Shown here: in pieces, positions 1-12,263 of the stretch
How positions within the stretch are numbered: position 1 is the stretch's first letter
Layout of the letters: every line of letters starts with the position of its first letter
From: Inquilinus limosus_F
GTDB taxonomy: Bacteria > Pseudomonadota > Alphaproteobacteria > DSM-16000 > Inquilinaceae
Direction: 5' to 3'
Assembly (NCBI RefSeq): GCF_051487185.1
Contig: NZ_JAHVDK010000017.1
Location: 99,256 to 163,255 of the forward strand
Length of the DNA stretch: 64,000 bases
Program-made: the position numbers and the translations under genes
Notes under the pieces: model-generated
Databases searched by the model: none
Told to the model about the DNA's origin: nothing
What the model saw: only the letters and a program-made list of their open reading frames with translations

Positions 1-830
1 CGAAGACCGAGGCGGCGGAGGCGACGCTGATGGAGACGGTGACGCGCCTGGCCCCGCTGGCGCCGGACTTCGTCTCGGTCACCTACGGCGCCGGCGGATC
101 GACCCGCGACCGCACCTTCGGCATCGTCACGAAGATCCAGGACGGCAGCGGACTGCCCACCGCCTCGCACTTGACCTGCGTCGGCGCCTCACGCGAGGAG
201 ATCGACGGCGTCGCCCGCGCCCTGTGGGCCGCCGGCATCCGCCGCATCGTGGCGCTGCGCGGCGACCCGCCAGGCGGGTCGCCTTACGAGGTGCATCCGG
301 ACGGCTACGCCTATGCCGCCGACCTGGTGGCCGGGCTGCGCCGCATCGCGCCGTTCGACATCTCGGTCGCGGCCTATCCGGAGACGCATCCGCAGGCGCC
401 CTCGCCCGAATTCGACCTGGACAACCTGAGGCGCAAGGCCGATGCCGGCGCCGACCGCGCCCTGACCCAGTTCTTCTTCGACACCGAATCCTTCCTGCGC
501 TTCCGCGACCGCGCCGCCGCGGCCGGCATCCGCCTGCCGATCGTGCCCGGCATCCTGCCGATCACCAACTTCGCCCGGACCAAGGAATTCGCGAAAGCCT
601 GCGGCGCCGCCATCCCGGACTGGCTGGAGATGCTGTTCGAAGGGCTGGACGAGACCCCGGACACGCGCCAGCTCGTCGCCGCCTCGGTCGCGGTCGAGCA
701 GTGCCGGCAGCTGCAGTCGCACGGGGTGGAGGAATTCCACTTCTACACCCTGAACCGGGCCGAGCTGACGCTCGCGATCTGCCGCTTCCTCGGCATCCGC
801 CCGCGCCGCGCCGAGGCCTGCGCCGCCTGA
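1..830 (+). CDS. metF: methylenetetrahydrofolate reductase, 5' end missing
   Basis: Reduces 5,10-methylene-THF to 5-methyl-THF with FAD and NAD(P)H, feeding methionine synthesis in the cytosol. The open frame runs in from the window edge; 275 codons are present against about 290-305 for the family, so roughly 20-30 N-terminal residues lie outside. The visible start KTEAAEATLMET continues the usual FFPPKT motif. VSVTYGAGGS and the flavin-site segment ALRGDPP are intact, as is the C-terminal LNRAELT. A perfect 10-bp hairpin follows the stop. An ATG at 30 is internal to the family alignment and is not the start. Confidence 0.95.
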   Translation, partial: KTEAAEATLMETVTRLAPLAPDFVSVTYGAGGSTRDRTFGIVTKIQDGSGLPTASHLTCVGASREEIDGVARALWAAGIRRIVALRGDPPGGSPYEVHPDGYAYAADLVAGLRRIAPFDISVAAYPETHPQAPSPEFDLDNLRRKADAGADRALTQFFFDTESFLRFRDRAAAAGIRLPIVPGILPITNFARTKEFAKACGAAIPDWLEMLFEGLDETPDTRQLVAASVAVEQCRQLQSHGVEEFHFYTLNRAELTLAICRFLGIRPRRAEACAA

Positions 831-831
831 A

Positions 832-854
832 GCGGGTCCGCCAAGCGGACCCGC
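832..854 (+). terminator. hairpin after metF
   Basis: Perfect 10-bp stem (GCGGGTCCGC / GCGGACCCGC) with a 3-nt loop, directly behind the metF stop. No T-run follows, so it may be a weak terminator or an mRNA 3'-end stabiliser. Confidence 0.5.
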
Positions 855-975
855 CCTACTCCCGTCTCGGCTTGAACAGTTGCGCGCCGGTAGATACAAT
901 TGTTTGCATCTCAGATAGCATCTGTCGTAGCCCGGCATAAGAACGAGAGAAACTGTCCTTGACGCGGACAGCGCA

Positions 976-1010
976 TCGAGATTAATTCCATCACGTTCAA
1001 TTAATCTCGA
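976..1010. promoter_or_regulatory. perfect inverted repeat, likely ROK operator
   Basis: Twelve-base arms TCGAGATTAATT (976-987) and AATTAATCTCGA (999-1010) are exact reverse complements around an 11-nt spacer, in an AT-rich island 27 bp upstream of the ROK regulator start. AT-rich spaced palindromes of this kind are known operators of ROK repressors (NagC/Mlc/XylR). That this one serves the adjacent regulator is inference. Confidence 0.6.
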
Positions 1011-1037
1011 CCACGTGCCCGGGAGGAGAGGAAGGAA

Positions 1038-2277
1038 GTGCGACGGTCGTCCGCCATCCGCCGCGGCACGAATTCGGTCCAGCTTCGCCGCTACAACGAG
1101 CGGCTGGTGCTGCAGACCCTGCGCCGCGCCGGCCAGGCGTCGAAGGCCGAGCTGGCCCGGCTGGCGGATCTGACCAACACCGCGATCGGCGGCATCATCG
1201 CGCAGCTCGAGGCCGACGGGTTGATCGTCTCGCTCGGCAAGCGCCACGATGGCGGCCGCGGCCAGCCCGCCACCCTGTACCGCTTGGCCCCGAAGGGCGC
1301 CTACGGCGTCGGCGTCCGGCTGGACCGGCGCAGCATGGAAACGGTGCTGATCGATTTCGGCGGCGCCGTGATCGCCCGCCGCAGCCATGACGGGCTGCTG
1401 CCCGCCCCGGCCGAGGCGCTGCGCATCGCCCGGCAGGACGTGACCGAGCTGCTGGCCGTGCTGGCCCCCGCCGACCGGCCAAAGCTGGCCGGCATCGGAC
1501 TGGCCCAGCCCTACAATCTCGGCGCCTGGCTGCATCAGCTCGACCTGCCGCCGGCCGATTTCGCCGCCTGGGACACGGTCGATTTCGCGGCGATGCTGGG
1601 GGGGGCGACCGGCCTGCCGGTCTTCGGCGAGAACGACGGCACCGCCGCCGCCGTGGCCGAGCTGTTCTACGGCATCGGCCGCAGCATCGACGACTTCCTC
1701 TACCTGTTCATCGGCCCCGCGATCGGCGGCGGCGTGGTGCTGGGCGGCGACTGCCTGCGCGGCCCGACCGGCAATGCCGGCGACGTGGCGCTGCTGCCGG
1801 TCGGACCCGGCCGGCTGGCCTCGGCCCCGCCGGCTGCCGACGGCCGCGACATCCTGCTGACCCGCGCCTCGCTGAACGCGCTGTCGCGCCACCTGCACTT
1901 CCGCGGCCTGCCCGGCGGCAGCCGCGCCGATCTCAAGGCCGCGATAGCCGCCGCCAGCCCGCCCGTCGCGGAGTGGATCGAGGACTGCGTCGACGCCCTG
2001 ACCGACGCCATCTGGTCCGCCGCCGCTTTGCTCGAGGTGCGCAGCGTGATCATCGATGCCGATATCGACGACGGGCTGATCGACGCCCTGATCGGCCGGC
2101 TGCAGGCGCGGCTGGCCGCGACGGTGCCGGAGGCCGGCCAGCCCCCGCGCCTGCTGCACGGCTCCTTCGGCTGCGACGCCGGCGCCATCGGCGCCGCCAG
2201 CCTGCCGATGTTCTTCAGCTTCTCGCCGCGGGCCTCGATCCTGACCCGCAGCGCCGACGAGAGAGGATGGCGCGACC

Positions 2278-2297
<20 letters not shown>
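1038..2297 (+). CDS. ROK family transcriptional repressor
   Basis: Sugar-responsive DNA-binding regulator, 419 aa. A winged helix-turn-helix lies at about residues 33-63 (KAELARLADLTNTAI), followed by a ROK sugar-kinase-like domain with ENDGT near 197 and the glycine-rich IGGGVVLGG near 227. The cysteine cluster CxCGxxGCxE that binds zinc in kinases and NagC-type members is absent. Start is GTG behind GGAGGAGAGGAAGG. It overlaps the transporter ATPase gene by 20 bp, so regulator and transporter are probably one transcription unit that it controls through the palindrome at 976-1010. The inducer sugar cannot be read from sequence. Confidence 0.9.
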
Positions 2298-3840
<1,543 letters not shown>

Positions 3841-3853
3841 GGGATCGTCAACC

Positions 3854-4855
3854 ATGGTCGACAACGCCGCCACCTCCGCCGTCAACCGCGACGCCGAACG
3901 CCGGCTGATGATCCAGGGCCTGATCCGCACCCTTGGCATGCTGCCGGTGCTGATCCTGCTGTGCGTCGCCTTCTACTTCATGAGCGAGGGGGGACGCTTC
4001 GCCTCCTGGCAGAACCTGTCGATCGTGATGCAGCAGGCCGCGATCAACACCGTCCTGGCCGCCGGCATGACCTTCGTCATCCTGACCGGCGGCATCGACC
4101 TGTCGGTCGGCTCGATCCTGGCGGCGGCCGCCATGGTCGCGGTGCTGGGGTCGCTGATCCCCGACGCAGGCATGCTCGGCATTCCCCTCGGCCTGATCTG
4201 CGGCCTCGGCTTCGGCCTGGCGAACGGGGTGCTGATCGCCTTCCTGCGGCTGCCGCCCTTCATTGTCACCCTCGGCTCGCTGACCGCGGTACGCGGCATC
4301 GCCCGGCTCTTGGGCGACGACACCACCGTGTTCAACCCGTCCCTGCCCTTCGACTTCATCGGCAACGGCACCCTCCTCGGCGTGCCCTGGCTGGTGATCA
4401 TCGCCTTCCTGGTGATCGTCCTGTCCTGGCTGGTGCTGCGGCGGACGGTGCTGGGCGTGCACATCTACTCGGTCGGCGGCAACCCGGACGCGGCCAGGCT
4501 GTCGGGCATCAAGGTCTGGCGCGTGCTGCTGTTCGTCTACGGCGTCTCCGGCCTGCTCGCCGGCCTCGGCGGGGTGATGTCGGCCGCCCGGCTCTACGCC
4601 GCCAACGGCACCCAGCTCGGCGTCAGCTACGAGCTCGACGCCATCGCCGCGGTGATCCTGGGCGGCACCTCCTTCGTCGGCGGCATCGGCTCGATCTGGG
4701 GCACGCTGGTCGGCGCGCTGATCATCGCGGTGCTGTCGAACGGGCTGATCCTGATCGGCGTGCCCGACGTCTGGCAGTACATCATCAAGGGCCTGATCAT
4801 CATCGGCGCCGTCGCGCTCGACCGCCTGCGGCTGCAGGGATCGGCCCGAACCTGA
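3854..4855 (+). CDS. monosaccharide ABC transporter permease (RbsC type)
   Basis: Inner-membrane channel of the same sugar importer; 333 aa with about eight to ten hydrophobic segments across the whole length. The family motif TGGIDLSVGS lies near residue 78, and LGGTSFVGGIGS in the C-terminal half is also typical of the RbsC/BPD_transp_2 family. It starts 13 bp after the ATPase stop, with only a weak GGGATCG ribosome site, consistent with translational coupling. Forms a heteromeric importer with the ATPase upstream and the binding protein downstream. Confidence 0.93.
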   Translation: MVDNAATSAVNRDAERRLMIQGLIRTLGMLPVLILLCVAFYFMSEGGRFASWQNLSIVMQQAAINTVLAAGMTFVILTGGIDLSVGSILAAAAMVAVLGSLIPDAGMLGIPLGLICGLGFGLANGVLIAFLRLPPFIVTLGSLTAVRGIARLLGDDTTVFNPSLPFDFIGNGTLLGVPWLVIIAFLVIVLSWLVLRRTVLGVHIYSVGGNPDAARLSGIKVWRVLLFVYGVSGLLAGLGGVMSAARLYAANGTQLGVSYELDAIAAVILGGTSFVGGIGSIWGTLVGALIIAVLSNGLILIGVPDVWQYIIKGLIIIGAVALDRLRLQGSART

Positions 4856-4924
4856 GGTTTCCCGGGCCGGCGGGATCTCTGGTCGTTCCGCCGGCTCCAT
4901 CATCCAGGCCAGGGGAGGATCCAC

Positions 4925-5851
4925 GTGCTGAAACATGTCCTGCTCGCCGGCGTCGCGCTGGCGCTTTCGGTCGGCGCCGCCGAGGCCAAGGATCTCAAGA
5001 AGATCGGCGTCTCGCTCGGCTCGATGGGCAACCCGTTCTTCGTCGCCCTGGCCAAGGGCGCCGAATTCGAGGCGAAGAAGACCAATCCCGATGTCGAGGT
5101 CCAGGCCGTCGGCTACGACTACGATCTCGGCAAGCAGTTCACCCAGATCGACAACTTCATCGCCGCCGGCGTCGACATGATCCTCCTCAACCCGGGCGAC
5201 CCGAAGGCGATCGGGCCGGCGATCAAGAAGGCGCAGGCCGCCGGCATCACCGTGGTCGCGGTCGACACCGCGGCCGAGGGCGCCGACGCGACGGTGACGA
5301 CCGACAACGTCCAGGCCGGCGAGATCGCCTGCAAGTACATCGCCGACAAGCTCGGCAACAAGGGCAACGTCGTCATCATCAACGGCCCGCAAGTCTCGGC
5401 CGTGGTCGACCGGGTCAAGGGCTGCCACAATGTCTGGGACAAGCTGCCGGACCTGAAGATCCTGTCGGCCGACCAGGACGCCAAGGGCTCGCGTGACGGC
5501 GGCCTGGCGGTGATGCAGAGCCTGCTGACCCGGTTCGAGAAGATCGACGGTGTCTTCGCCATCAACGACCCGACCGCGATCGGCGCCGACCTGGCGGCCA
5601 AGCAGTTGGGCCGCACCGGCATCGTCATCACCTCGGTCGACGGCGCGCCCGACATCGTCGCCGCGCTCAAGGGCAACACCCTGATCGAGGCCTCATCGGC
5701 CCAGGACCCGTTCTTCATGGCCCGCAAGGCGGTGCAGGAGGGCGTCGGCCTGCTCAACGGCCAGAAGCCGGCGCAGGACCCGACCCTGATCCCCTCGACG
5801 CTCGTCACCCGCGACAACGTCAAGGATTACAAGGGCTGGACCGGGGAGTAA
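4925..5851 (+). CDS. monosaccharide ABC transporter periplasmic binding protein (RbsB type)
   Basis: Captures the sugar in the periplasm. 308 aa; signal peptide about residues 1-22 with a likely cleavage after GAAEA. The mature protein has the peripla_BP_4 layout: IGVSLGSMGNPFF at the start, then ILLNPGDPKA and VDTAAEGAD around the ligand cleft. Start is GTG with GGAGGA six bases upstream. Last gene of the ROK-rbsACB-like operon; order ATPase-permease-binding protein. A terminator-like hairpin follows. Which pentose or hexose it binds is not decidable here. Confidence 0.92.
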   Translation: MLKHVLLAGVALALSVGAAEAKDLKKIGVSLGSMGNPFFVALAKGAEFEAKKTNPDVEVQAVGYDYDLGKQFTQIDNFIAAGVDMILLNPGDPKAIGPAIKKAQAAGITVVAVDTAAEGADATVTTDNVQAGEIACKYIADKLGNKGNVVIINGPQVSAVVDRVKGCHNVWDKLPDLKILSADQDAKGSRDGGLAVMQSLLTRFEKIDGVFAINDPTAIGADLAAKQLGRTGIVITSVDGAPDIVAALKGNTLIEASSAQDPFFMARKAVQEGVGLLNGQKPAQDPTLIPSTLVTRDNVKDYKGWTGE

Positions 5852-5860
5852 GCCCGGCGG

Positions 5861-5897
5861 CGCAGGTTGGGTTCGCGGACCGCGAGCCCAACCTGCG
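5861..5897 (+). terminator. long hairpin after sugar transporter operon
   Basis: 17-bp arms (5861-5877 and 5881-5897) with a single G-T pair and a 3-nt loop; core GGTTGGGTTCGCG. No T-run. The same GGGTTCGC/GGGCTCGC core recurs in hairpins at 23531-23551, 23578-23603 and 41497-41525. Confidence 0.55.
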
Positions 5898-6011
5898 CAT
5901 CCTTTCCGACGACGCCGTGCATGGCAGACCCGGCGCGATCGTCCATGGCCCTGGCGATTCGTCCGGCGTAAGTCTTGGGGAACGACCGAGCCGCAACGGG
6001 CCCCGTTTCCG

Positions 6012-6944
6012 ATGACGATCTCCCAGGCCGAACCGAAAGGGTCCGCGAACGAAGCGGCTCCGGCCTCCATCCTGCCCGCCATCGGCTACAAGCTGGCCTC
6101 GGCCGCCCTGTTCACCTGCATGTCGGCGCTGATCAAGCAGCTCGGCGACCAGTACCCGGTCGGGCAGATCGTCTTCGTCCGCAGCTTCTTCGCCATGATC
6201 CCAGTGCTGTGGCTGGTGCACCGCCTCGGCGGCTGGCGGGTGCTGCGCACCGAGCGGCTGGGCGGCCATCTGCGCCGCTCGGGCTCCGGCCTCGTCTCGA
6301 TGTTCTGCGGCTTCACCGCGCTCGGCATGCTGCCGCTGGCGACGGCGACGGCGCTGGGTTACGCCGCGCCGATGTTCATCACCCTGCTGGCCATCCCGCT
6401 GCTCGGCGAGACAGTGCGGATCTACCGCTGGAGCGCGGTGGTGATCGGCTTCATCGGCGTGCTGCTGGTGGTGCATCCGAGCCCGACCACGGGCGTCTCG
6501 CTCGGTGCCCTGGTCGCACTGGGCGGGGCGCTGGCCACCGCCTTCGCCATGGTCTCGATCCGCAAGATGGCGGACACCGAATCGAACGTCACCATCGTCT
6601 TCTACTTCACCCTGTCGGGTGCTATCGTCGGCGCCGCCTCCCTGCCCTTCGTCGGCGTCTGGCCGGACCTGGTCGACGTGCCGATCCTGATCGCGGTCGG
6701 GGTGCTGGGCGGCGTCGCCCAGATCCTGATGACCAAGGCTTACCAGCTGGCCCCGGCCTCGGTGATCGCGCCCTTCGACTACGCCTCGCTGGTCTTCGCC
6801 CTCGGCCTCGGTCTCCTGATGTGGGGTGAGTTCCCGACGCCGATCGAGCTGGTCGGCACCGCCGTGATCGTCGGCTCCAGCCTGTTCATCGCCTTCCGCG
6901 AGCGGCAGCGCCGGATCGTCCGCCCGGTCGGCAAATCCATGTGA
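6012..6944 (+). CDS. DMT/EamA family membrane transporter
   Basis: Integral inner-membrane protein of 310 aa with about ten hydrophobic helices arranged as two EamA repeats, the pattern of the drug/metabolite transporter superfamily. The first repeat starts with GYKLASAALFTCMSALIKQLG; FVRSFFAMIPVLW and TALGYAAPMF are typical family segments. Such proteins export amino acids, purines or small metabolites; nothing in the neighbourhood fixes the substrate. Transcribed alone or with the pentapeptide gene 47 bp downstream. Confidence 0.88.
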   Translation: MTISQAEPKGSANEAAPASILPAIGYKLASAALFTCMSALIKQLGDQYPVGQIVFVRSFFAMIPVLWLVHRLGGWRVLRTERLGGHLRRSGSGLVSMFCGFTALGMLPLATATALGYAAPMFITLLAIPLLGETVRIYRWSAVVIGFIGVLLVVHPSPTTGVSLGALVALGGALATAFAMVSIRKMADTESNVTIVFYFTLSGAIVGAASLPFVGVWPDLVDVPILIAVGVLGGVAQILMTKAYQLAPASVIAPFDYASLVFALGLGLLMWGEFPTPIELVGTAVIVGSSLFIAFRERQRRIVRPVGKSM

Positions 6945-6991
6945 CTCTCACGCGCTTGCGCTGAGTCGTAGGAATCGGAGACTGTCCGGCC

Positions 6992-7513
6992 ATGTCGGTC
7001 GCATCCTTCGGTTCCCGAGTCGCCCGGGCCATCCTTCTCTCCATCGCCCTGCTGCTCGGCCCGGCCACGGCGGCGGTGGCCGGCTGCACCGACGCCGCGG
7101 CGCCGGAGGTGAACTGGCGGCGCTGCCTGCAGGACGGGCGCCTCTTGAGCCGCGTCGACCTGACCGGCGCCCAGCTCCGCGACGTCAGCCTGACCCGCGC
7201 CACGATGGACGGGGCAATCCTGACCGGCGCCGAGGCCTATGGCGCCAAGTTCATCCGGACCACCCTGCAAGGCGCCAAGCTGGATTCCGCCCGCCTGACC
7301 AACACCGATTTCACCGATGCCGACCTGACCGGCGCGGATCTGAGCAAGAGCGACTTGCGCAACGCCCGCTTCGTCGGCGCCAAGCTGCGCGGCGCCAATC
7401 TGACGGGGGCCGAGCTGCGCGGTACCGTGTTCCGCGACGCCGACCTGTCCGGCGCCACCTGGACCGACGGCGTCAAGATCTGCGCCGAGGGCTCGATCGG
7501 GCTGTGCGAATAG
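6992..7513 (+). CDS. secreted pentapeptide-repeat protein
   Basis: 173 aa. A signal peptide occupies about residues 1-30 (hydrophobic AILLSIALLLGPATAAVAG). From about residue 50 to 155 the protein is a run of A(D/N)LxX pentapeptides (VDLTG AQLRD ... ADLTG ADLSK), predicted to form a right-handed quadrilateral beta-helix. Two cysteines near the N terminus of the mature protein and two near the C terminus could form disulfides in the periplasm. Cellular role unknown; no partner is evident. Ribosome site GGAG is 11 bases from the ATG, so the start is somewhat uncertain. Confidence 0.85.
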   Translation: MSVASFGSRVARAILLSIALLLGPATAAVAGCTDAAAPEVNWRRCLQDGRLLSRVDLTGAQLRDVSLTRATMDGAILTGAEAYGAKFIRTTLQGAKLDSARLTNTDFTDADLTGADLSKSDLRNARFVGAKLRGANLTGAELRGTVFRDADLSGATWTDGVKICAEGSIGLCE

Positions 7514-7546
7514 CCCGGCGGGCCGCGGCCTCCGAAGAGTGAACCG

Positions 7547-8065
7547 ATGACCAGCACCGACCGCACCCCACGGCGCTTCGTCCTTCCCCTCGACCGGATC
7601 ATCGCGGCCATCCAGATCCTCGGCGGTCTCGCCGGACTGACGGAGATCGGCTCGCGGCTCTATCGCGACGGCGGATCGATCCCCTCGCTGACGCAGGGGC
7701 TGGTGATCCTGGCCGCCACCCTGATGATGCTGCTCTGCATCGTCGCCGGCGCCCTGCTGTGGAGGCGCCGTGCCCTCGGCTATTCCCTGTCGCTGCTGGT
7801 CCAGGCCGGCCAGATCCCGATCCTTTACACCGCCGGCTTCGCTTATCATTTCCACATGATCGCGCGGCTTCCGGTGACGCTGGTCGCCGGCAGCACGGCG
7901 ATGTCGATCACGCCGTCCTACGGCATCGGCCTGGACCCGTTCGGCGGGGCTCTGTCGCTCGGCCTCTATCTCGACACCGGCCTGGCCGGGACGATCGTCG
8001 CGATCAACCTGGTGCCGATGGTCCTCTGCATCATCCTGGAATACTTCAGGCAGAGGAGCCGGTAG
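7547..8065 (+). CDS. hypothetical four-helix membrane protein
   Basis: 172 aa with no family I recognise. Three clear and one probable transmembrane segments: about residues 18-36, 50-70 (LVILAATLMMLLCIVAGALL), 77-98 and 145-165. A hydrophilic loop of about 40 residues between the third and fourth helices contains FHMIARLPVTL. Ends in a short basic tail. It sits 33 bp behind the pentapeptide gene and converges on the acetyltransferase gene. Codon usage matches the neighbours, supporting a real gene. Confidence 0.7.
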   Translation: MTSTDRTPRRFVLPLDRIIAAIQILGGLAGLTEIGSRLYRDGGSIPSLTQGLVILAATLMMLLCIVAGALLWRRRALGYSLSLLVQAGQIPILYTAGFAYHFHMIARLPVTLVAGSTAMSITPSYGIGLDPFGGALSLGLYLDTGLAGTIVAINLVPMVLCIILEYFRQRSR

Positions 8066-8080
8066 TCCCGGCAGGACGGT

Positions 8081-8563
8081 TCAGCCCGCTTCCGCCAGCG
8101 CCACCAGCTTCTCGCCGCTGAGGCGATAGCCGGTCCAGTCCGACTTGTGCTCGAAGCCGAGCCGCTCGTAGACCTCCCGCGCCGGGTTCCAGGTCAGGAC
8201 CGAGAGGTCGAGCCGCTTGCCGCCGCGCTCCACCACCAGCTTGGCGATCCGGGCGATCAGCGCCCGGCCGACGCCGAGTCCGCGCGCCGTGTCGCGGACA
8301 TAGAGATCCTCGAGATAGATCCCTTCCCGCCCCTCCCAGGTCGAGTAGCTGGGGAAGAACAGGGCGAAGCCCAGCACTTGGCCGCCACGCTCGGCGATCA
8401 GCGCCTCGAACTTCGGATTCGGCCCCCAGCCATCGCGCAGCAGGTCGGCCTCGGTCGCCAGCACGGCGTCGGGTTCCTTCTCGAACACCGCCAGCTCGGT
8501 GATCATCGCCAGGATCTCCTTGGCGTCGCGGGGCTCGGCGGGGCGGATCACGAGGTCGGTCAT
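8081..8563 (-). CDS. GNAT N-acetyltransferase, diamine/thialysine SSAT-like
   Basis: 160 aa single GNAT domain, cytosolic, acetyl-CoA dependent. The stretch FALFFPSYSTWEGREGIYLEDLYV (middle of the protein) closely follows the spermidine/spermine and thialysine acetyltransferase pattern, and RGLGVGRALIARI is the acetyl-CoA pyrophosphate loop. FEKEPD near residue 28 is also typical of that branch. Likely acetylates a polyamine, thialysine or similar diamine; the exact substrate is inference. Divergent from uvrD with a 104-bp gap. Confidence 0.85.
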   Translation of the reverse strand: MTDLVIRPAEPRDAKEILAMITELAVFEKEPDAVLATEADLLRDGWGPNPKFEALIAERGGQVLGFALFFPSYSTWEGREGIYLEDLYVRDTARGLGVGRALIARIAKLVVERGGKRLDLSVLTWNPAREVYERLGFEHKSDWTGYRLSGEKLVALAEAG

Positions 8564-8633
8564 GGCGGGCTCTCAAGATGGGTCGCGGCGATCCTCGACA
8601 TGTGCTTCGACTGCGTCAACCGGACGCCGAAGG

Positions 8634-8661
8634 TTCCGACGCGGCCCGGGCATGCTATAGA
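8634..8661 (+). promoter_or_regulatory. candidate promoter of uvrD, leaderless
   Basis: TATAGA (8656-8661), preceded by TGC, lies 6 bases before the uvrD ATG at 8668, so the transcript would begin at or next to the start codon; TTCCGA (8634-8639) is a poor -35 at 16-bp spacing. No ribosome site precedes the ATG, which fits a leaderless mRNA. Confidence 0.35.
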
Positions 8662-8667
8662 CAGCGG

Positions 8668-10914
<2,247 letters not shown>

Positions 10915-10922
10915 GCAGCAGC

Positions 10923-11588
10923 ATGAGGATGATGGTTCGAGGCGCGGCGCTGGCGCTGCTCGCCGCGCTGGCGGCGTCCGGCGCGGCCGCGGCGGGGACG
11001 GGCAGCACGCTGATCGTGCCCGGCGGCAACGGCGAGATCCTGGCCCTGACCGTGCCGCCCGGGTGGAGCCGCAGCTTCGCCGGCATCGAGGGCAGCACCA
11101 CCGTGGTCGAGTGGCGCCCCGCCGACCCGGCCAGAGCCGGCGATGGCAGCATCACCGTGACCCGCATCGGCGGGCTGGGCGGCAGCGACCCGGCCGATTT
11201 CATCCGCGAGAGCATCGAGGCCCTGAAACCGGACTGCGACGAGGTGGTCGAAGGCCAGGTCCGGGCCGACCCGGCCGGCACCGTGCGCACCGCGCTCGGC
11301 TGCACGCGGCGCAAGAGCGACGGCCAGGGCGAGATGCAGCTGCTGCACATCGCCGTCGGCCGCGAGGCGATCTATGTCGCCCGCCGGATCTGGCCGCTGG
11401 CCGCCTATGACAAGGCGCATATCCCCCTCTCCTCCGCCCAGATCGCCGAGGGCGGCGCCGATATCGACGACCTTCGTGTGTGCAACCTGCCCAGCGTCGG
11501 CACCCCCTGCCCGGCCGAGCTGGCGGCGGCGCTGAAGGACAAGATCACCGACCTGTCGCCGCTGGTGCTGAAGAGCGGAACGCCCTAA
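10923..11588 (+). CDS. secreted protein of unknown function
   Basis: 221 aa. Signal peptide about 1-24 (GAALALLAALAASGAAAAG). The mature part is a mixed alpha/beta sequence with cysteines at CDEVVEG, LGCTRRK and a C-terminal pair (VCNLPSVGTPC) that could form disulfides in the periplasm. No family recognised. Starts 9 bp after uvrD stops and may share its transcript. The frame is open further upstream, but that part lies inside uvrD and lacks a signal peptide. Its 3' end overlaps the convergent gene by 4 bp. Confidence 0.7.
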   Translation: MRMMVRGAALALLAALAASGAAAAGTGSTLIVPGGNGEILALTVPPGWSRSFAGIEGSTTVVEWRPADPARAGDGSITVTRIGGLGGSDPADFIRESIEALKPDCDEVVEGQVRADPAGTVRTALGCTRRKSDGQGEMQLLHIAVGREAIYVARRIWPLAAYDKAHIPLSSAQIAEGGADIDDLRVCNLPSVGTPCPAELAAALKDKITDLSPLVLKSGTP

Positions 11589-12031
11589 CCGGACCGCCAG
11601 CGCAGCGTGGACAGCGTGATCAGGCACAGGGCGATGAAGGTCAGGATCGCGTTGGCTACGTGGGAGTATTCCCATCGCAGCCGCAGCTCCACCCAGTCGC
11701 GAGGGACCGCGGTCCAGTTCGCCGTCGCCTGGTTGGCGGGATAGGTCCAGAAGAAGAACACCACGAGCGTGGCGGCCAGGCACAGGGTACCGATCAAGGC
11801 AAGCCGGAACGGCCCGGGCTGCCGGCGTGCCCCGATCGCCAGGGCGATATCCGCCGCCAGCGCTGCGATGAGAACGATGCCGAGCAGCGACCAGCCGCGA
11901 TAGGTCGCCTGGGCCGTGAAATAGGCAGCCGCATCCATTTCGAGCTTATTCGGCATAGCCAGCAGGTGCGCGCCACCCGGAACCAGCGCCAGGGCGGTCA
12001 GCACGACAGCCAGGAACTGCAGCGCCTTCAT
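11585..12031 (-). CDS. small four-helix membrane protein, DUF1772-like
   Basis: 148 aa, four hydrophobic segments. After the first helix comes LLAMPNKLEM, after the third FFFWTYPANQATANWT, a T-x-P-x-N pattern reminiscent of DUF1772 (anthrone oxygenase-like) membrane proteins; I assign this only by resemblance. No catalytic residues can be named. Converges on the upstream secreted protein with a 4-bp overlap, and its own start is 232 bp from the oligopeptide transporter. Confidence 0.6.
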   Translation of the reverse strand: MKALQFLAVVLTALALVPGGAHLLAMPNKLEMDAAAYFTAQATYRGWSLLGIVLIAALAADIALAIGARRQPGPFRLALIGTLCLAATLVVFFFWTYPANQATANWTAVPRDWVELRLRWEYSHVANAILTFIALCLITLSTLRWRSG

Positions 12032-12263
12032 CGAGCGTCTCGCCAGTCTCGGATGAATCTAGATGCCGTCGCGGCGGCGGAAACCCGGGGATGCTTCGGA
12101 TGGTGCCGCACGCGCACCGCGCGGTGACTCCGAAAGCTGTTGACTTCGTCCGAACTCCCTTCCCATCATTCGTCCGGCAATAGGGACTTCCCCGCGGAAT
12201 CAGAATTCGGCGGCAGGAAGCGGAAGAAATCCGCTAAATTAAAATAAATGTGGAGGCTTCGGC
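12032..12263 (+). promoter_or_regulatory. intergenic region with promoter area of the oligopeptide operon
   Basis: No gene seen. TTGACT at 12140-12145 with CATCAT at 12164-12169 (18-bp spacing) is a weak sigma70 candidate. An AT-rich patch (AAATTAAAATAAATG) and GGAGG lie directly before the ATG at 12264, giving a strong translation signal. Confidence 0.35.

Noticed and set aside
8578..8667. N-terminal extension of uvrD
   Set aside because: In-frame ATG at 8578 lies at the acetyltransferase start region and would add 30 residues unlike any UvrD; the promoter-like TATAGA is inside it.
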